From a marine gamma proteobacterium HTCC2143 (GTDB lineage Bacteria > Pseudomonadota > Gammaproteobacteria > Pseudomonadales > Dasaniaceae), in assembly GCA_000169075.1 (NCBI GenBank), contig AAVT01000011.1, forward strand, positions 28,467 through 92,466: a stretch of DNA of 64,000 nucleotides, read 5' to 3'. Made by a program: the position numbers and the translations under genes. Within the stretch, counting starts at the first letter, position 1. The number at the start of each line of letters is the position of its first letter. Below, piece after piece: positions 1 through 8,321 of the stretch. The notes beneath the pieces were generated by a model. That model was not told the DNA's origin. It ran no database searches and saw only the letters and a program-made list of their open reading frames with translations.

Positions 1-639
1 TTCAGCCACCGCGCGTGTCATTACATCATAGGCTTTGGCGGGCCTGACATTACCCAGACAGCCGAATAGATGGCTGTGCTCGGGGATATTGAGCGCTGTT
101 CTCAGTCGGCTGCTCGTCGCCAGCGCATAGCTCGCTGTATCAACACCGTTATAAATCACTTGGGTTTTGCGCCGACTCAAGTTGTATTGTTGCTCAAAAA
201 GACTCAACAAGCGTTCTGAAACAGAGACATAATGACGAACAAACAGGTTCATGATTGTAAACTTCAATGCCATAAATCGCTCGGTATTGGCTACATCAAC
301 CATTCCGTGGAACGTTGCTATAACTGGCTTGCGGCACAATGCCGAGATAATTGCACCGTACAGGTTTGATCCCAGCAAATGTGATTGAATCAGGTCGATG
401 TTACGTGTTCGTATAAGCTTCAACACAGAACGAACAAAAGCTATGTTTGCGGTCCCTTTGGCGTCAATCACATAGACGTCGAGATTTCTGCGGCGAACCT
501 CATCTAACACCCAACCAGAACCTCTGACAACCACGGTTGACTCAAAGCCTAAAGATCGTATTCTGTCTGCTACTTCAATAAAGACGGTTTCGGCACCACC
601 GGGTCCTGTTGTATCGATAACATGGAGAATATGCGGCAT
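1..639 (-). CDS. GT4-family glycosyltransferase, 3' end outside window
   Basis: Reading the minus strand from an ATG at 639 gives 213 uninterrupted codons that run off the window edge, so the C-terminal catalytic half is missing. The N-terminus has the GT-B look of family 4 glycosyltransferases: a first beta strand, then a glycine-rich turn (TTGPGGAET, residues 10-18). Later come strand/helix repeats, a THDG-like 'FHGMVDV' stretch and 'VIYNGVD', which is typical just before the donor-binding domain. It probably adds a sugar to the exopolysaccharide repeat unit at the cytoplasmic face of the membrane. An AAGGAT-like ribosome binding site lies just upstream. It diverges from the phosphatase gene at 804. 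The family is clear; donor and acceptor are unknown. Confidence 0.8.
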   Translation of the reverse strand, partial: MPHILHVIDTTGPGGAETVFIEVADRIRSLGFESTVVVRGSGWVLDEVRRRNLDVYVIDAKGTANIAFVRSVLKLIRTRNIDLIQSHLLGSNLYGAIISALCRKPVIATFHGMVDVANTERFMALKFTIMNLFVRHYVSVSERLLSLFEQQYNLSRRKTQVIYNGVDTASYALATSSRLRTALNIPEHSHLFGCLGNVRPAKAYDVMTRAVAE

Positions 640-690
640 ATCTGTTCTATCCTTATAGTCTGCAGTGCTAACAGGCGACTAAACTCATAA

Positions 691-756
691 ATCAGCATTA
701 TTTACTGTCTTGTTAAACTCATTAATGCGCTATCATAAACCAATCGATCAGCATTA
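691..756. repeat. Pair of 10-bp direct repeats in divergent promoter region
   Basis: The sequence ATCAGCATTA occurs exactly at 691-700 and again at 747-756, inside the 164-bp AT-rich gap between the divergent glycosyltransferase and phosphatase genes. Each copy is near a TAAACTCAT-like stretch. The position suggests a regulator site or a divergent promoter, but no regulator is identified. Confidence 0.35.
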
Positions 757-803
757 ATCAGCCACAGACGGTTTAAAATTTTGGTAACACTTGTGAAAAA
801 ATC

Positions 804-1346
804 ATGACTATGCAATCAACATTCGGCTCTAAAAAAGGCCTATTGCGGTATTTTTTACATCTGCTGAGGTGGCGTTTTTATGCTGTGCACTACCCAAATA
901 TTCCTAAAGAAACCCAGCGGGTCGTTTTTATCTGCCATGGGAATATTTGCCGCAGTGCGCTAGCAAAGGCGGTTGCCGATAAACTAAGTTTGAATGCTGA
1001 ATCCTATGGGCTTTATACGTCGAAGGATAAGCCCGCTCACCCGCGCATGCAGACTGTGGCGGCTAACTATGGTTATTCGCTAGACCAGCACCGCACACAA
1101 ACTATCGACTCTTTTCAGCTTAGAGATGGAGATTTAATTCTGGTAATGGACCTAAAACAATACCATGCTATAAAAAGCTTGTATGGCAAGCACGCACCGG
1201 TCAGCTTACTGGGTTTGTGGGCTTCAACGCCCAGAGCCTATTTGCATGACCCCTATAGTTGCGGGGAAGCTTACTTTGACACCTGCACCCAACTCATCGA
1301 AGATGCTGTTATTAACCTGAATCAAGCCATCAAGCAGCAACCATAA
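804..1346 (+). CDS. Low-molecular-weight protein-tyrosine phosphatase (Wzb/EpsP-like)
   Basis: The 180-residue protein carries the LMW-PTP signature C-X5-R-S as CHGNICRS at residues 44-51, with Cys44 the expected nucleophile and Arg50 the phosphate binder. The general-acid aspartate loop is DPY near residue 149. In capsule and EPS systems this enzyme removes phosphate from the bacterial tyrosine kinase that controls chain length. About 40 residues precede the catalytic strand, a longer N-terminus than most Wzb proteins and rich in basic and aromatic residues, so it might touch the membrane. It starts a plus-strand run with deacetylases and FemAB. The CpsD-like partner in this window (24495-25232) lacks the usual P-loop lysine and tyrosine tail, so the true substrate is uncertain. 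Confidence 0.85.
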   Translation: MTMQSTFGSKKGLLRYFLHLLRWRFYAVHYPNIPKETQRVVFICHGNICRSALAKAVADKLSLNAESYGLYTSKDKPAHPRMQTVAANYGYSLDQHRTQTIDSFQLRDGDLILVMDLKQYHAIKSLYGKHAPVSLLGLWASTPRAYLHDPYSCGEAYFDTCTQLIEDAVINLNQAIKQQP

Positions 1347-1356
1347 GCACCCTTCT

Positions 1357-2391
1357 ATGTTGACGACACAACATTTAAAAAATGCCGCCAAGGCACCTTT
1401 AGACACACTGGCAGCCCAGTTTGGACCTCATAGGCGTGGCAAACAACAAAAACTATGGACGTTAATGTACCACCGAATTTTGCCGAAATCGGACCCTCGC
1501 TACGCCAGTGAAGAACCCGGGATGATCGTGGCGCCCGACACCTTTCGGCAACACTTGCAGCAATTAAAACAGCTTTTCACCATTTTGCCACTATCTGAAT
1601 GGGTTGAGCGACAACAATCGGGGCAGGCGATCCCTTCAAATGCCTGCGCCATTACCTTTGACGATGGTTGGGCTGACAATTATGAATATGCCTTTCCGAT
1701 CATTCAGCAAGAACAAGTGCCGGTGACGTTATTTGCCGTATCAGACATGATTGGTGGCACCCAACAATTTTGGCCCAATCGTGTCGCCCGGCTTTTTACT
1801 CATTGCTCAACCGAACAACTCAATGAACTCAATTGGTTGGCGCCTTTTTTATCAGCGGCGACTATAAGGAGGAGTAACAGTGGTGCTACAGAAGCTTTAA
1901 ACGCAGAGCAAATATCCGAAGTCATCCAACAACTAAAATCGCTGCCCGACAACTTAATTGCCAGCCACCTGCTTGAAGCGGAGGCCGAGCTAGGTATCGA
2001 CAACGACACCTCACAACCATTGGTTAACTGGCAACAGCTGCGTGAAATGAGCGATAGCGGTCTGGTCGAGATAGGCTCCCACACCAGTCACCATTTCCGC
2101 CTGCAACAGTCACTGGACCCAGCCGTGATGGCGAGTGAAATCATTGACAGCCGCCAGCGGCTGCAAGACGAGCTTAATAAACCCGTGGATTTGTTTTGTT
2201 ACCCCAACGGTGATGTTTGTCCTGAGGCCATTAAGCTGGCTAGAGAACACTACAAAGCCGCGGTTACCACCCAGCGTGGTATCAACTACAATAAGGGACA
2301 AGACTTACATCAATTACTGCGTATTGGCGTGCATCAGGATATTAGTAACACAGCCACCAAATTCCAGTCTCGTTTGGCTAACTGGTTTTAA
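1357..2391 (+). CDS. NodB-type polysaccharide deacetylase
   Basis: This 344-residue protein belongs to the NodB/CE4 fold. The metal- and base-bearing motif FDDG sits at residues 101-104 in 'ITFDDGW', and the metal-binding H-x-x-x-H motif is H242-H246 in 'GSHTSHH'. It has no obvious signal peptide. Such enzymes remove N- or O-acetyl groups from polysaccharide; homologues are common in XrtA-type EPS loci. It follows the phosphatase by 10 bases, so the two are probably co-transcribed. The middle of the protein (about residues 145-215) is a long insertion between the two motifs, as in the deacetylase at 4959. The substrate is likely the EPS or a lipid-linked precursor. Confidence 0.82.
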   Translation: MLTTQHLKNAAKAPLDTLAAQFGPHRRGKQQKLWTLMYHRILPKSDPRYASEEPGMIVAPDTFRQHLQQLKQLFTILPLSEWVERQQSGQAIPSNACAITFDDGWADNYEYAFPIIQQEQVPVTLFAVSDMIGGTQQFWPNRVARLFTHCSTEQLNELNWLAPFLSAATIRRSNSGATEALNAEQISEVIQQLKSLPDNLIASHLLEAEAELGIDNDTSQPLVNWQQLREMSDSGLVEIGSHTSHHFRLQQSLDPAVMASEIIDSRQRLQDELNKPVDLFCYPNGDVCPEAIKLAREHYKAAVTTQRGINYNKGQDLHQLLRIGVHQDISNTATKFQSRLANWF

Positions 2392-2479
2392 CCGTAGAGG
2401 CTTATTCGTAGAGCCCCAGTGAATTAATACCCTTTCTATTTAATAGTCAGCGCAACGGTTCCGCGGTAGAATCTTCGAC

Positions 2480-3457
2480 ATGAATATAGAACCTCCGTCC
2501 GAAATTAGATCTGAGATTTCCGCCGATAACGGCACAAACACTGATGACACCAAGACCATGTCTGCAGCTTCGTCGACAGTTACTCACGCAATGACGATTG
2601 ATGTTGAAGACTATTATCATGTGGCCGCTTTTGGCAATGTTATTGACCCCAGCGACTGGCCAAAATGGCCTTCGAGGGTCGAGAATAATACCCAACGCCT
2701 GCTGGCACTGTTCGACGATAGTGGCATCAAAGCAACTTTTTTTGTATTGGGTTGGGTGGCAGAGCGCTACCCAGAGCTGATTAAGGAGATAGCGTCACAG
2801 GGGCATGAGATTGCGTCACATGGCTATAGTCACCAGCTTATTTACACCCAGAGTCAGCAAACCTTTCGCGACGAAACGGCAAAATCTAAACAGATATTAG
2901 AAGACTTGATAGGCACCGCGGTGACGGGCTACCGGGCTGCCAGCTATTCCATTACTCAGCAGTCACTATGGGCGCTCGATATTCTCGGCGAGCTAGGTTT
3001 TACCTGGGACTCGAGTATTTTCCCGGTTCATCACGACCGTTACGGCATTGCTTCAAGTCCTAAAAAACCGTACATCATTAACACCCATGGCAACCATAAG
3101 ATCACTGAATTCCCGCTGACCACGGCCAAACTTTTTGGTCAATCGGTCCCTGCGGCGGGTGGTGGTTATTTCAGGCAATATCCCTATGCGCTGAGCCGCT
3201 GGTTGTTTGACCGCGCTAGTGAACATAGCACGGTGCCACAAATTTTTTATCTACACCCCTGGGAGATTGATCCCGATCAACCCAGAATACCGGGAGCCAG
3301 CGCCTTCTCGCGGTTCCGGCACTACACCAATTTAGGGCGCTGCGAAGCCCGGCTAAAACAACTACTGAATGATTTTGACTTCAGCACCGTGTCTAATAGC
3401 CTTGCCACCACGCCCGCCACCACTCTTGATATTGGCAAGCTCAGCAATGAACGTTAA
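2480..3457 (+). CDS. XrtA-system polysaccharide deacetylase
   Basis: The 325-residue protein has the pattern of the exosortase-A-associated deacetylase family (TIGR03006). 'TIDVEDYYHV' (Asp41, Glu43, Asp44) takes the place of the usual FDDG motif, followed by 'ATFFVLGWVAERYPELI', an H-x-x-x-H motif in 'ASHGYSH' near residues 114-118, and the 'GYRAASYSI' and 'LGFTWDSSIFP' motifs. It should act on acetylated sugars of the exopolysaccharide. The first 35 residues are low-complexity and polar; family members usually begin close to the DVEDYYH motif, so the true start may be a later ATG (2558). Its stop overlaps the FemAB start at 3447, which indicates translational coupling. Confidence 0.88.
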   Translation: MNIEPPSEIRSEISADNGTNTDDTKTMSAASSTVTHAMTIDVEDYYHVAAFGNVIDPSDWPKWPSRVENNTQRLLALFDDSGIKATFFVLGWVAERYPELIKEIASQGHEIASHGYSHQLIYTQSQQTFRDETAKSKQILEDLIGTAVTGYRAASYSITQQSLWALDILGELGFTWDSSIFPVHHDRYGIASSPKKPYIINTHGNHKITEFPLTTAKLFGQSVPAAGGGYFRQYPYALSRWLFDRASEHSTVPQIFYLHPWEIDPDQPRIPGASAFSRFRHYTNLGRCEARLKQLLNDFDFSTVSNSLATTPATTLDIGKLSNER

Positions 3458-4874
3458 AGACATTCTCAACGACACAGACGGCTGTATTACGCAACGATGG
3501 GGTAGCCTAGCCAAATGTGAGAATAGCGCGGATATCATTGAAACAGCCCACAGCATAAACCTGCTAATCAATGAACAAAAAACGGTTAAAACACATAAGC
3601 AGCAATGTTCAAAACAGTTCAAAACAGCAACAGATGACCCTGCAAAAGTTGATGCGCTAAAACAACAGATGCAGGCAATTTCTGAGCGGCTAAAAAGCCT
3701 CGATGAAGACCGCAAAGCCAAAGAAAAACACCTTAGTGCATGCTTTGACGCCACTGCCGACCAACCATCATCGATGCCCTCTTTACCTCAACAATTTAAC
3801 CAGAGTACGACCCGTGATGAAGCTGGCAGCCCAACTCAGGCTGTCACCGTCACGCTGGCTGAGGATAAAGACGCAACAAGCTGGGACCACTATGTCGACC
3901 AGCATAGCGCTGCGTCGCTGTATCATCACTATGGCTGGAAGGGACTAATTGAAAACACTTTCAACCATCAAAGCCATCATTTTGTAGCCCGCAATCATGA
4001 TCAAAAAATTGTTGGGCTACTACCGACCACTCGACTAAAAAGTCGACTATTTGGGGGCTTTGGCGTCTCCATGCCCTACTTTAATTACGGCGGCGTGCTG
4101 GCAGACAACCCTTCTGTGTCGACTGAACTACTGAAAGAAGCGGCTCGTTTCTATCAAGATCTCGGCTGTTCTCACTTGGAGGTAAGAACTACCCAAGCTG
4201 ACCTGATCGACTGGCCAGCATCCACCGATAAAGTGTCGATGATACGACCGCTGCCTGATACGACTGCAGAACTGGATCAACAATTGGGTAGCAAAATACG
4301 GGCACAAATAAAACGCGCACAGCGAGAAAATACTCAAACTCTGGTTGGTGGGTTAGAATTACTCGATCAATTCTATGACGTGTTTGCTACCAATATGCGC
4401 GATTTGGGCACCCCCGTTTACAGCAAAACTCTGTTTGCTAATATTCTCAGCCAGTGGCCGCAGCAAGCCACTATCGTCGTCATACAGCTTGATGGCCAAC
4501 CCGTTGCTACTGCCTTTCTGCTGGGACACAGAGACATGCTGGAGATCCCCTGGGCGTCGACGTTAAAAAAGGTCAACCCACTGAGCATCAACATGCTTCT
4601 TTACTGGGAAGTGTTGAGTTTTGCTATCGCCCAAAAATACCAATTCTTTGATTTTGGCCGATCCTCAAAAGACCACAATACCTATCGTTTTAAGAGGCAA
4701 TGGGGAGCGAAACCTGTGCAACACCACTGGTATTATTGGCTGCAAGATGAACAGGCAATGCCGGCGTTAAAACCTGACAACCCAAAATTTAAGCTGGCCA
4801 TTCATGTATGGCAACAGCTGCCCGTTTTTCTCACTCGAATCATTGGCCCTTTTATTGTAAAAAATTTGCCGTAG
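3447..4874 (+). CDS. FemAB-like transferase, XrtA/PEP-CTERM associated, with coiled-coil N-terminus
   Basis: The start is placed at the ATG overlapping the last codons of the upstream deacetylase; the open frame extends further upstream but only inside that gene. The 475-residue protein ends with a GNAT/FemAB fold typical of the exosortase-A-associated family (TIGR03019): 'TSWDHYVDQHSAASLYHHYGW', then 'LPTTRLKSRLFG', 'MPYFNYGG', and the closing 'FDFGRSSKDHNTYRFKRQWGA'. FemAB relatives move aminoacyl or acyl groups onto amines. Residues about 30-95 form a charged heptad-like coiled coil resembling the N-terminal arm of seryl-tRNA synthetase, an extra beyond the transferase domain. The acceptor in these EPS loci has not been established. 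Confidence 0.85.
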   Translation: MNVKDILNDTDGCITQRWGSLAKCENSADIIETAHSINLLINEQKTVKTHKQQCSKQFKTATDDPAKVDALKQQMQAISERLKSLDEDRKAKEKHLSACFDATADQPSSMPSLPQQFNQSTTRDEAGSPTQAVTVTLAEDKDATSWDHYVDQHSAASLYHHYGWKGLIENTFNHQSHHFVARNHDQKIVGLLPTTRLKSRLFGGFGVSMPYFNYGGVLADNPSVSTELLKEAARFYQDLGCSHLEVRTTQADLIDWPASTDKVSMIRPLPDTTAELDQQLGSKIRAQIKRAQRENTQTLVGGLELLDQFYDVFATNMRDLGTPVYSKTLFANILSQWPQQATIVVIQLDGQPVATAFLLGHRDMLEIPWASTLKKVNPLSINMLLYWEVLSFAIAQKYQFFDFGRSSKDHNTYRFKRQWGAKPVQHHWYYWLQDEQAMPALKPDNPKFKLAIHVWQQLPVFLTRIIGPFIVKNLP

Positions 4875-4893
4875 GTCAGGAACCACGATGAAT

Positions 4894-4928
4894 ACTGGTG
4901 CTAAGATGACGAGCACTGGTGCTAAAAT
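4894..4928. repeat. Short imperfect direct repeat between FemAB and deacetylase genes
   Basis: ACTGGTGCTAAGAT (4894-4907) is followed 21 bases later by ACTGGTGCTAAAAT (4915-4928), in the 84-bp gap. It differs by one base. The cause looks like slippage or a small duplication. Confidence 0.5.
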
Positions 4929-4958
4929 AAAATATGGATGTGAAAAAAGGCGCACAAT

Positions 4959-5987
4959 ATGTCGATTAAGAACGCCATCAAATCGGGCCTCGTAAGAGGC
5001 TTTTCCCTGCCTCCCGCTCGCCATTTGGCGCGAAAACTGGCTTCAGACAGTGCCCTGATTTTTATGTTGCACCGATTCCAGGACAACGATCTTGCTATAA
5101 AAGGTCACGACCCTGCGTTTTTACGCCAGTGTTTAGAAGAACTGCGGCGGCAGAAGTATCAGCTGGTTTCCGTTGACGATATTGTTAATGCTAATTTAAA
5201 TGGTGAGGTCATCAAGAATGCCGTGGCTTTTACCGTGGATGATGGTTACCTAGACCACGCAGACATAGGCGGCGACGCTTTTTCTGACTATGATTGCCCA
5301 GCAACTTTCTACTTGATCAGTGATTTTATCAATGATGAGTATTGGCCTGAAGATGCCAAGGTTAAATACCTGTTTGAGAGTACGCGGGTAAAAACTATCA
5401 ACTGGCAATGTGGCGATTTATCGCTGCAAACATCACTGGACGGTGAGCACCTGCGGCACTCAGCTGCAGAAGCCGTTGTGTGGGCTGCAAAAGAGTTATC
5501 CATCGAGCAAATGCAGCTGGCGACAATAAGTCTGGCACAGGCATTGGAAGTTGAAATACCTGCTCAAGCCCCCTCAAAATATCGCCCAATGAGCTGGGAT
5601 GATGCACGTAAACTGGAGAAAAGCGGTATGCGTATTGGCGCCCATACCTGCCAGCACGTGACCTTAAGCCAGGAGGACGACCCTTCGGCGCACAGCGAAA
5701 TTATGGGCTCATTTGATGCCATCATGCGCAATGTTAAAAACCCCAGCAAGGTATTCTGTTATCCAACCGGAAGGACACAGGACTTCAATCAAAGGGATAT
5801 CGATATTCTCAAACAAGGCGATTTTAGCGGAGCAGTTAGCTCAGCGCCCGGTTATTTTAAGTTTGGCGATATGAACCAGATGTTCACTATGCCGCGAATG
5901 GGAATGCCCGACAAACTTGTGGATTTTCGCCAGTACACTTGCTATCCAGAATTATTCAAATCAAAAATCCGATCGTCTATTCGCTAA
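4959..5987 (+). CDS. NodB-type polysaccharide deacetylase family protein
   Basis: This 342-residue protein shows a modified NodB pattern: 'FTVDDGY' (residues 91-97) for the catalytic aspartates and 'GAHTCQH' (His229, His233) for metal binding, with an inserted central region. It probably deacetylates an EPS-related substrate. An AAAAGG ribosome binding site sits 8 bases before the ATG. It is the third deacetylase in the plus-strand run and most resembles the one at 1357 in layout. The gene ends convergently with the pseudogene at 6055. Confidence 0.8.
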   Translation: MSIKNAIKSGLVRGFSLPPARHLARKLASDSALIFMLHRFQDNDLAIKGHDPAFLRQCLEELRRQKYQLVSVDDIVNANLNGEVIKNAVAFTVDDGYLDHADIGGDAFSDYDCPATFYLISDFINDEYWPEDAKVKYLFESTRVKTINWQCGDLSLQTSLDGEHLRHSAAEAVVWAAKELSIEQMQLATISLAQALEVEIPAQAPSKYRPMSWDDARKLEKSGMRIGAHTCQHVTLSQEDDPSAHSEIMGSFDAIMRNVKNPSKVFCYPTGRTQDFNQRDIDILKQGDFSGAVSSAPGYFKFGDMNQMFTMPRMGMPDKLVDFRQYTCYPELFKSKIRSSIR

Positions 5988-6003
5988 AAATAATGTCAAA
6001 CTC

Positions 6004-6029
6004 TGCCAACCAATGCTGCCAACCAATGC
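6004..6029. repeat. 13-bp tandem repeat, two copies
   Basis: TGCCAACCAATGC occurs twice in perfect tandem (6004-6016 and 6017-6029), followed by a decayed third piece (CAACGAATG). It lies in the convergent gap between the deacetylase and the cupin/ligase pseudogene, close to the likely deletion endpoint. Confidence 0.7.
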
Positions 6030-6054
6030 CAACGAATGACGATGTTTTACCCCG

Positions 6055-6561
6055 TTAAAAAAGTTTACTGAGGATAGTCTTGCGGTCGTATTTTCCATTG
6101 GCTGTGCGGGGGAAGCTCCCTTCCAAATGAAAAGGGGTTACCGAGGGCGGAGTAGAAATGAAAATAAACCCACCAATATTAAATATGTTTTTTTGTTCAC
6201 GCTCTACGACCGGTCTTACTGTAGAAATAACTTCATCTAGAAAAGCCTTATATTCAGGATGAGCTTCGATATTGTAGAGTGCTGTCCATGATCCCGGTTC
6301 GTCAATTCGATCAAACACCTCATCCAGGCTACGACCATCAATCGCCTCATCCTGATGGAAAAAATTTTGATTTTTTTGAATATCAAGAGACACGAAACGG
6401 CACTGTTTCTTCTCCATCAAATAATTTGCTAACTACTGTAACCGGTCCATTTCCAATAACGGGTGTACGTCATAATTATGACTGATGGGCGATATCTTAT
6501 AAGAGCTAAAGCTTTTTCCCGGATCGATATGAAAACTTCTATCTCCAGATGTAATAGCCAT
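6055..6561 (-). pseudogene. Cupin-like (JmjC-type) gene with amber codon, fused to C-terminal remnant of an AMP-ligase
   Basis: Reading from the ATG at 6561 (MAITSGDRSF...) gives 169 codons in one frame to a stop at 6055, broken only by a TAG at 6435-6433. Codons 44 onward continue the same protein: 'LDEVFDRIDEPGSWTALYN' and 'FIFISTPPSVTPFHLE' match the first two thirds of cupin-like/JmjC-type proteins of about 280-300 residues. Directly after the metal-binding 'PFH' region the sequence changes to 'FPRTANGKYDRKTILSKL', which is the closing A10-type motif of acyl-AMP ligases. So the cupin lost its C-terminal part and was joined in frame to the tail of a ligase. Exosortase-A loci commonly carry such a ligase (TIGR03098) next to hydrolases 1 and 2, which supports a deletion inside the operon. 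It is probably non-functional. Confidence 0.75.
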
Positions 6562-6651
6562 AATTTTCCGCTCTTTCTCGTTTTTTTGAACTAAATATCC
6601 ATGTAATAGATATTATTCAACTATTCATTAGACCCAAATGAGCTGTCAGTT

Positions 6652-7497
6652 TTATTTCATTTCATCCGCACGAAAACGCTCCAAATGCACTCCCGCCCAA
6701 TCTTCAACACATTGAACAAGGCGATCACGGTGACTTTGTAACTTATACAAATGATTAGCTAAAGGCCAAAAAACCTCTTGGCAGCACTCTTCAAGGCCAG
6801 GTATATTCATTGCGCGTACAAACTGGCCCTGCTGATTATAGTGATTCATTGCCTGACTGGTAAACACCGCAAGAATTCTACCTGAGCAAGCACTAAGATG
6901 CCGAAAGCACTGATCCATATCAGTTTGAGTGGGCTTATCTCTTAGAGCCGCCATCTCTGCGTATACATTAGGCTCAATACCAAGTGCCAAGGAAAAACGG
7001 CGCACAATAGTTTTGGGGAGATTGAGCCACTTATAAATATTGCTCAGCTTCCCTTTTAGCTCACGGACAAAAAATTTTTTATCATACGGAGACACCATAT
7101 CCAACAGTACCAAACCTTTGACATCCATATCTTTCGCCGAAATTTTTATCGCATTATCTGCGCCTGAACATAAACCTATTAGTACTATTTTTCGATCTCC
7201 AAATCGCGCGAATAGAGACTGTTTAATAGACTGCCAATCCAAAGCCACCGACTCGCGATTACTTAACCCTTCACGGGTAGGCGTATCGCCCTTTCCAGAT
7301 AAATCGACTCTGACAGATATATAGCCAACTTTTGCTAACGCCCTACAGAGCAAAGTATTTAGACGGTATGGCCCTTCTCTATGAGTCAGGCCTGCATTGA
7401 AGCATACCGCCATCGGCGCATGGCTTATCTCTTCTGGCAGAGTAGCCATACCAAAACCACGATTTTTTTCTCCAAAACGTACAACTTCCTCCTTCAT
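6652..7497 (-). CDS. Alpha/beta hydrolase, exosortase-A hydrolase-1-like
   Basis: The 281-residue protein has an alpha/beta hydrolase core: 'VCFNAGLTHREGPYRLN' oxyanion-side motif, 'VRVDLSGKGDTP' and a nucleophile elbow GLCSG near residue 112. A cysteine occupies the position normally held by serine. This matches hydrolase 1 of XrtA loci and related acyl-transfer or thioesterase-like proteins. It overlaps the upstream hydrolase by ATGA (7494-7497), so the two are translated together. A paralogue with the same elbow lies at 22071. Its place after the NRPS genes could make it an editing or off-loading thioesterase for the assembly line; that role is inferred. Confidence 0.78.
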   Translation of the reverse strand: MKEEVVRFGEKNRGFGMATLPEEISHAPMAVCFNAGLTHREGPYRLNTLLCRALAKVGYISVRVDLSGKGDTPTREGLSNRESVALDWQSIKQSLFARFGDRKIVLIGLCSGADNAIKISAKDMDVKGLVLLDMVSPYDKKFFVRELKGKLSNIYKWLNLPKTIVRRFSLALGIEPNVYAEMAALRDKPTQTDMDQCFRHLSACSGRILAVFTSQAMNHYNQQGQFVRAMNIPGLEECCQEVFWPLANHLYKLQSHRDRLVQCVEDWAGVHLERFRADEMK

Positions 7498-8249
7498 TTT
7501 TCTAAGACCATCAAAGCAATACTCGTAAGAACCGACTTGGGGTGAAAATTTCCTTCATGAAAACTCGGCCAATCGTATTCTAAACCTGAAAACTGGCAGT
7601 TTATATATGGACCATTTTCGGCGACAGACTTATCAGTAGTCACTACATTAATACGATCACCTATATCATCAATCTCCACTAATTTCAGCTCAGAAATACT
7701 CCGCTCTAAGCTCTCTCCAAGCGTGAAATTTTCAAAACTTAACACTTCTGACTTCATCCCTACCTGTTTAGCTAACCATCGGTGCCCGCTCTCAATCTTT
7801 TTATTCACAGACGATAACCACCCCAGATATTCCTGACCACTAAGTATTGGATCCCACAATACAAAACGGGTAATCGCAGCATGTTTGCAGTGAACAGCAA
7901 GCGCAGCACCAAATCTCACTCCAACAAGTACCACTGACTGCGCTCCGGTCAAAGCAATACCCTCTTCTATAACACTGTAAATATCATCAATCCAATCATT
8001 CGCAGTGAATTCTGACAACTCGCCCTGAGATTCACCGGTACCACTATAATCTAAACGAATAACATGCTTGCCTTTATCAGAACAAGCATTGGCAAGATCA
8101 GCGATAGCTCTATAACAACGTCGGTATTCGTCAAAGAGCGGAGGACAAATAACCAACAACTCTGCAGACGACGAGTCTCTCGCAGATTGGTAACATGCAA
8201 AGGCTTTTCTGGGGCCAAAAAAGAAAGGCTCTATCATTATCACTTCCAA
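7494..8249 (-). CDS. Alpha/beta hydrolase, exosortase-A hydrolase-2-like, no canonical nucleophile
   Basis: The 251-residue protein begins 'MEVIMIEPFFFGP' and continues with 'VICPPLFDEYRRCYRAI', 'VIRLDYSGTGESQG' and a strand-turn 'LVGVRFGAALAV' where the G-x-S-x-G elbow would be. Arginine or phenylalanine replaces the catalytic serine, as is usual for the exosortase-A hydrolase-2 family (TIGR03101), whose members carry a GLRLGA-type elbow. The start may be at codon 5 (MIEPFF) rather than codon 1. It lies 73 bases after the NRPS stop and overlaps the following hydrolase gene. Biochemical activity is unknown; it could be a non-catalytic partner of its neighbour. Confidence 0.78.
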   Translation of the reverse strand: MEVIMIEPFFFGPRKAFACYQSARDSSSAELLVICPPLFDEYRRCYRAIADLANACSDKGKHVIRLDYSGTGESQGELSEFTANDWIDDIYSVIEEGIALTGAQSVVLVGVRFGAALAVHCKHAAITRFVLWDPILSGQEYLGWLSSVNKKIESGHRWLAKQVGMKSEVLSFENFTLGESLERSISELKLVEIDDIGDRINVVTTDKSVAENGPYINCQFSGLEYDWPSFHEGNFHPKSVLTSIALMVLEK

Positions 8250-8321
8250 TACATTTTTGTGATTGAAGAATGGGGCTTACATCCGCTGTCAGCAAATAAC
8301 GGCTATCAACTCAAATTTCTA

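Noticed and set aside
4888..4995. 35-codon frame MNTGAKMTSTGAK... between FemAB and deacetylase genes
   Set aside because: It arises from the short repeat, overlaps the next gene and has no ribosome site.
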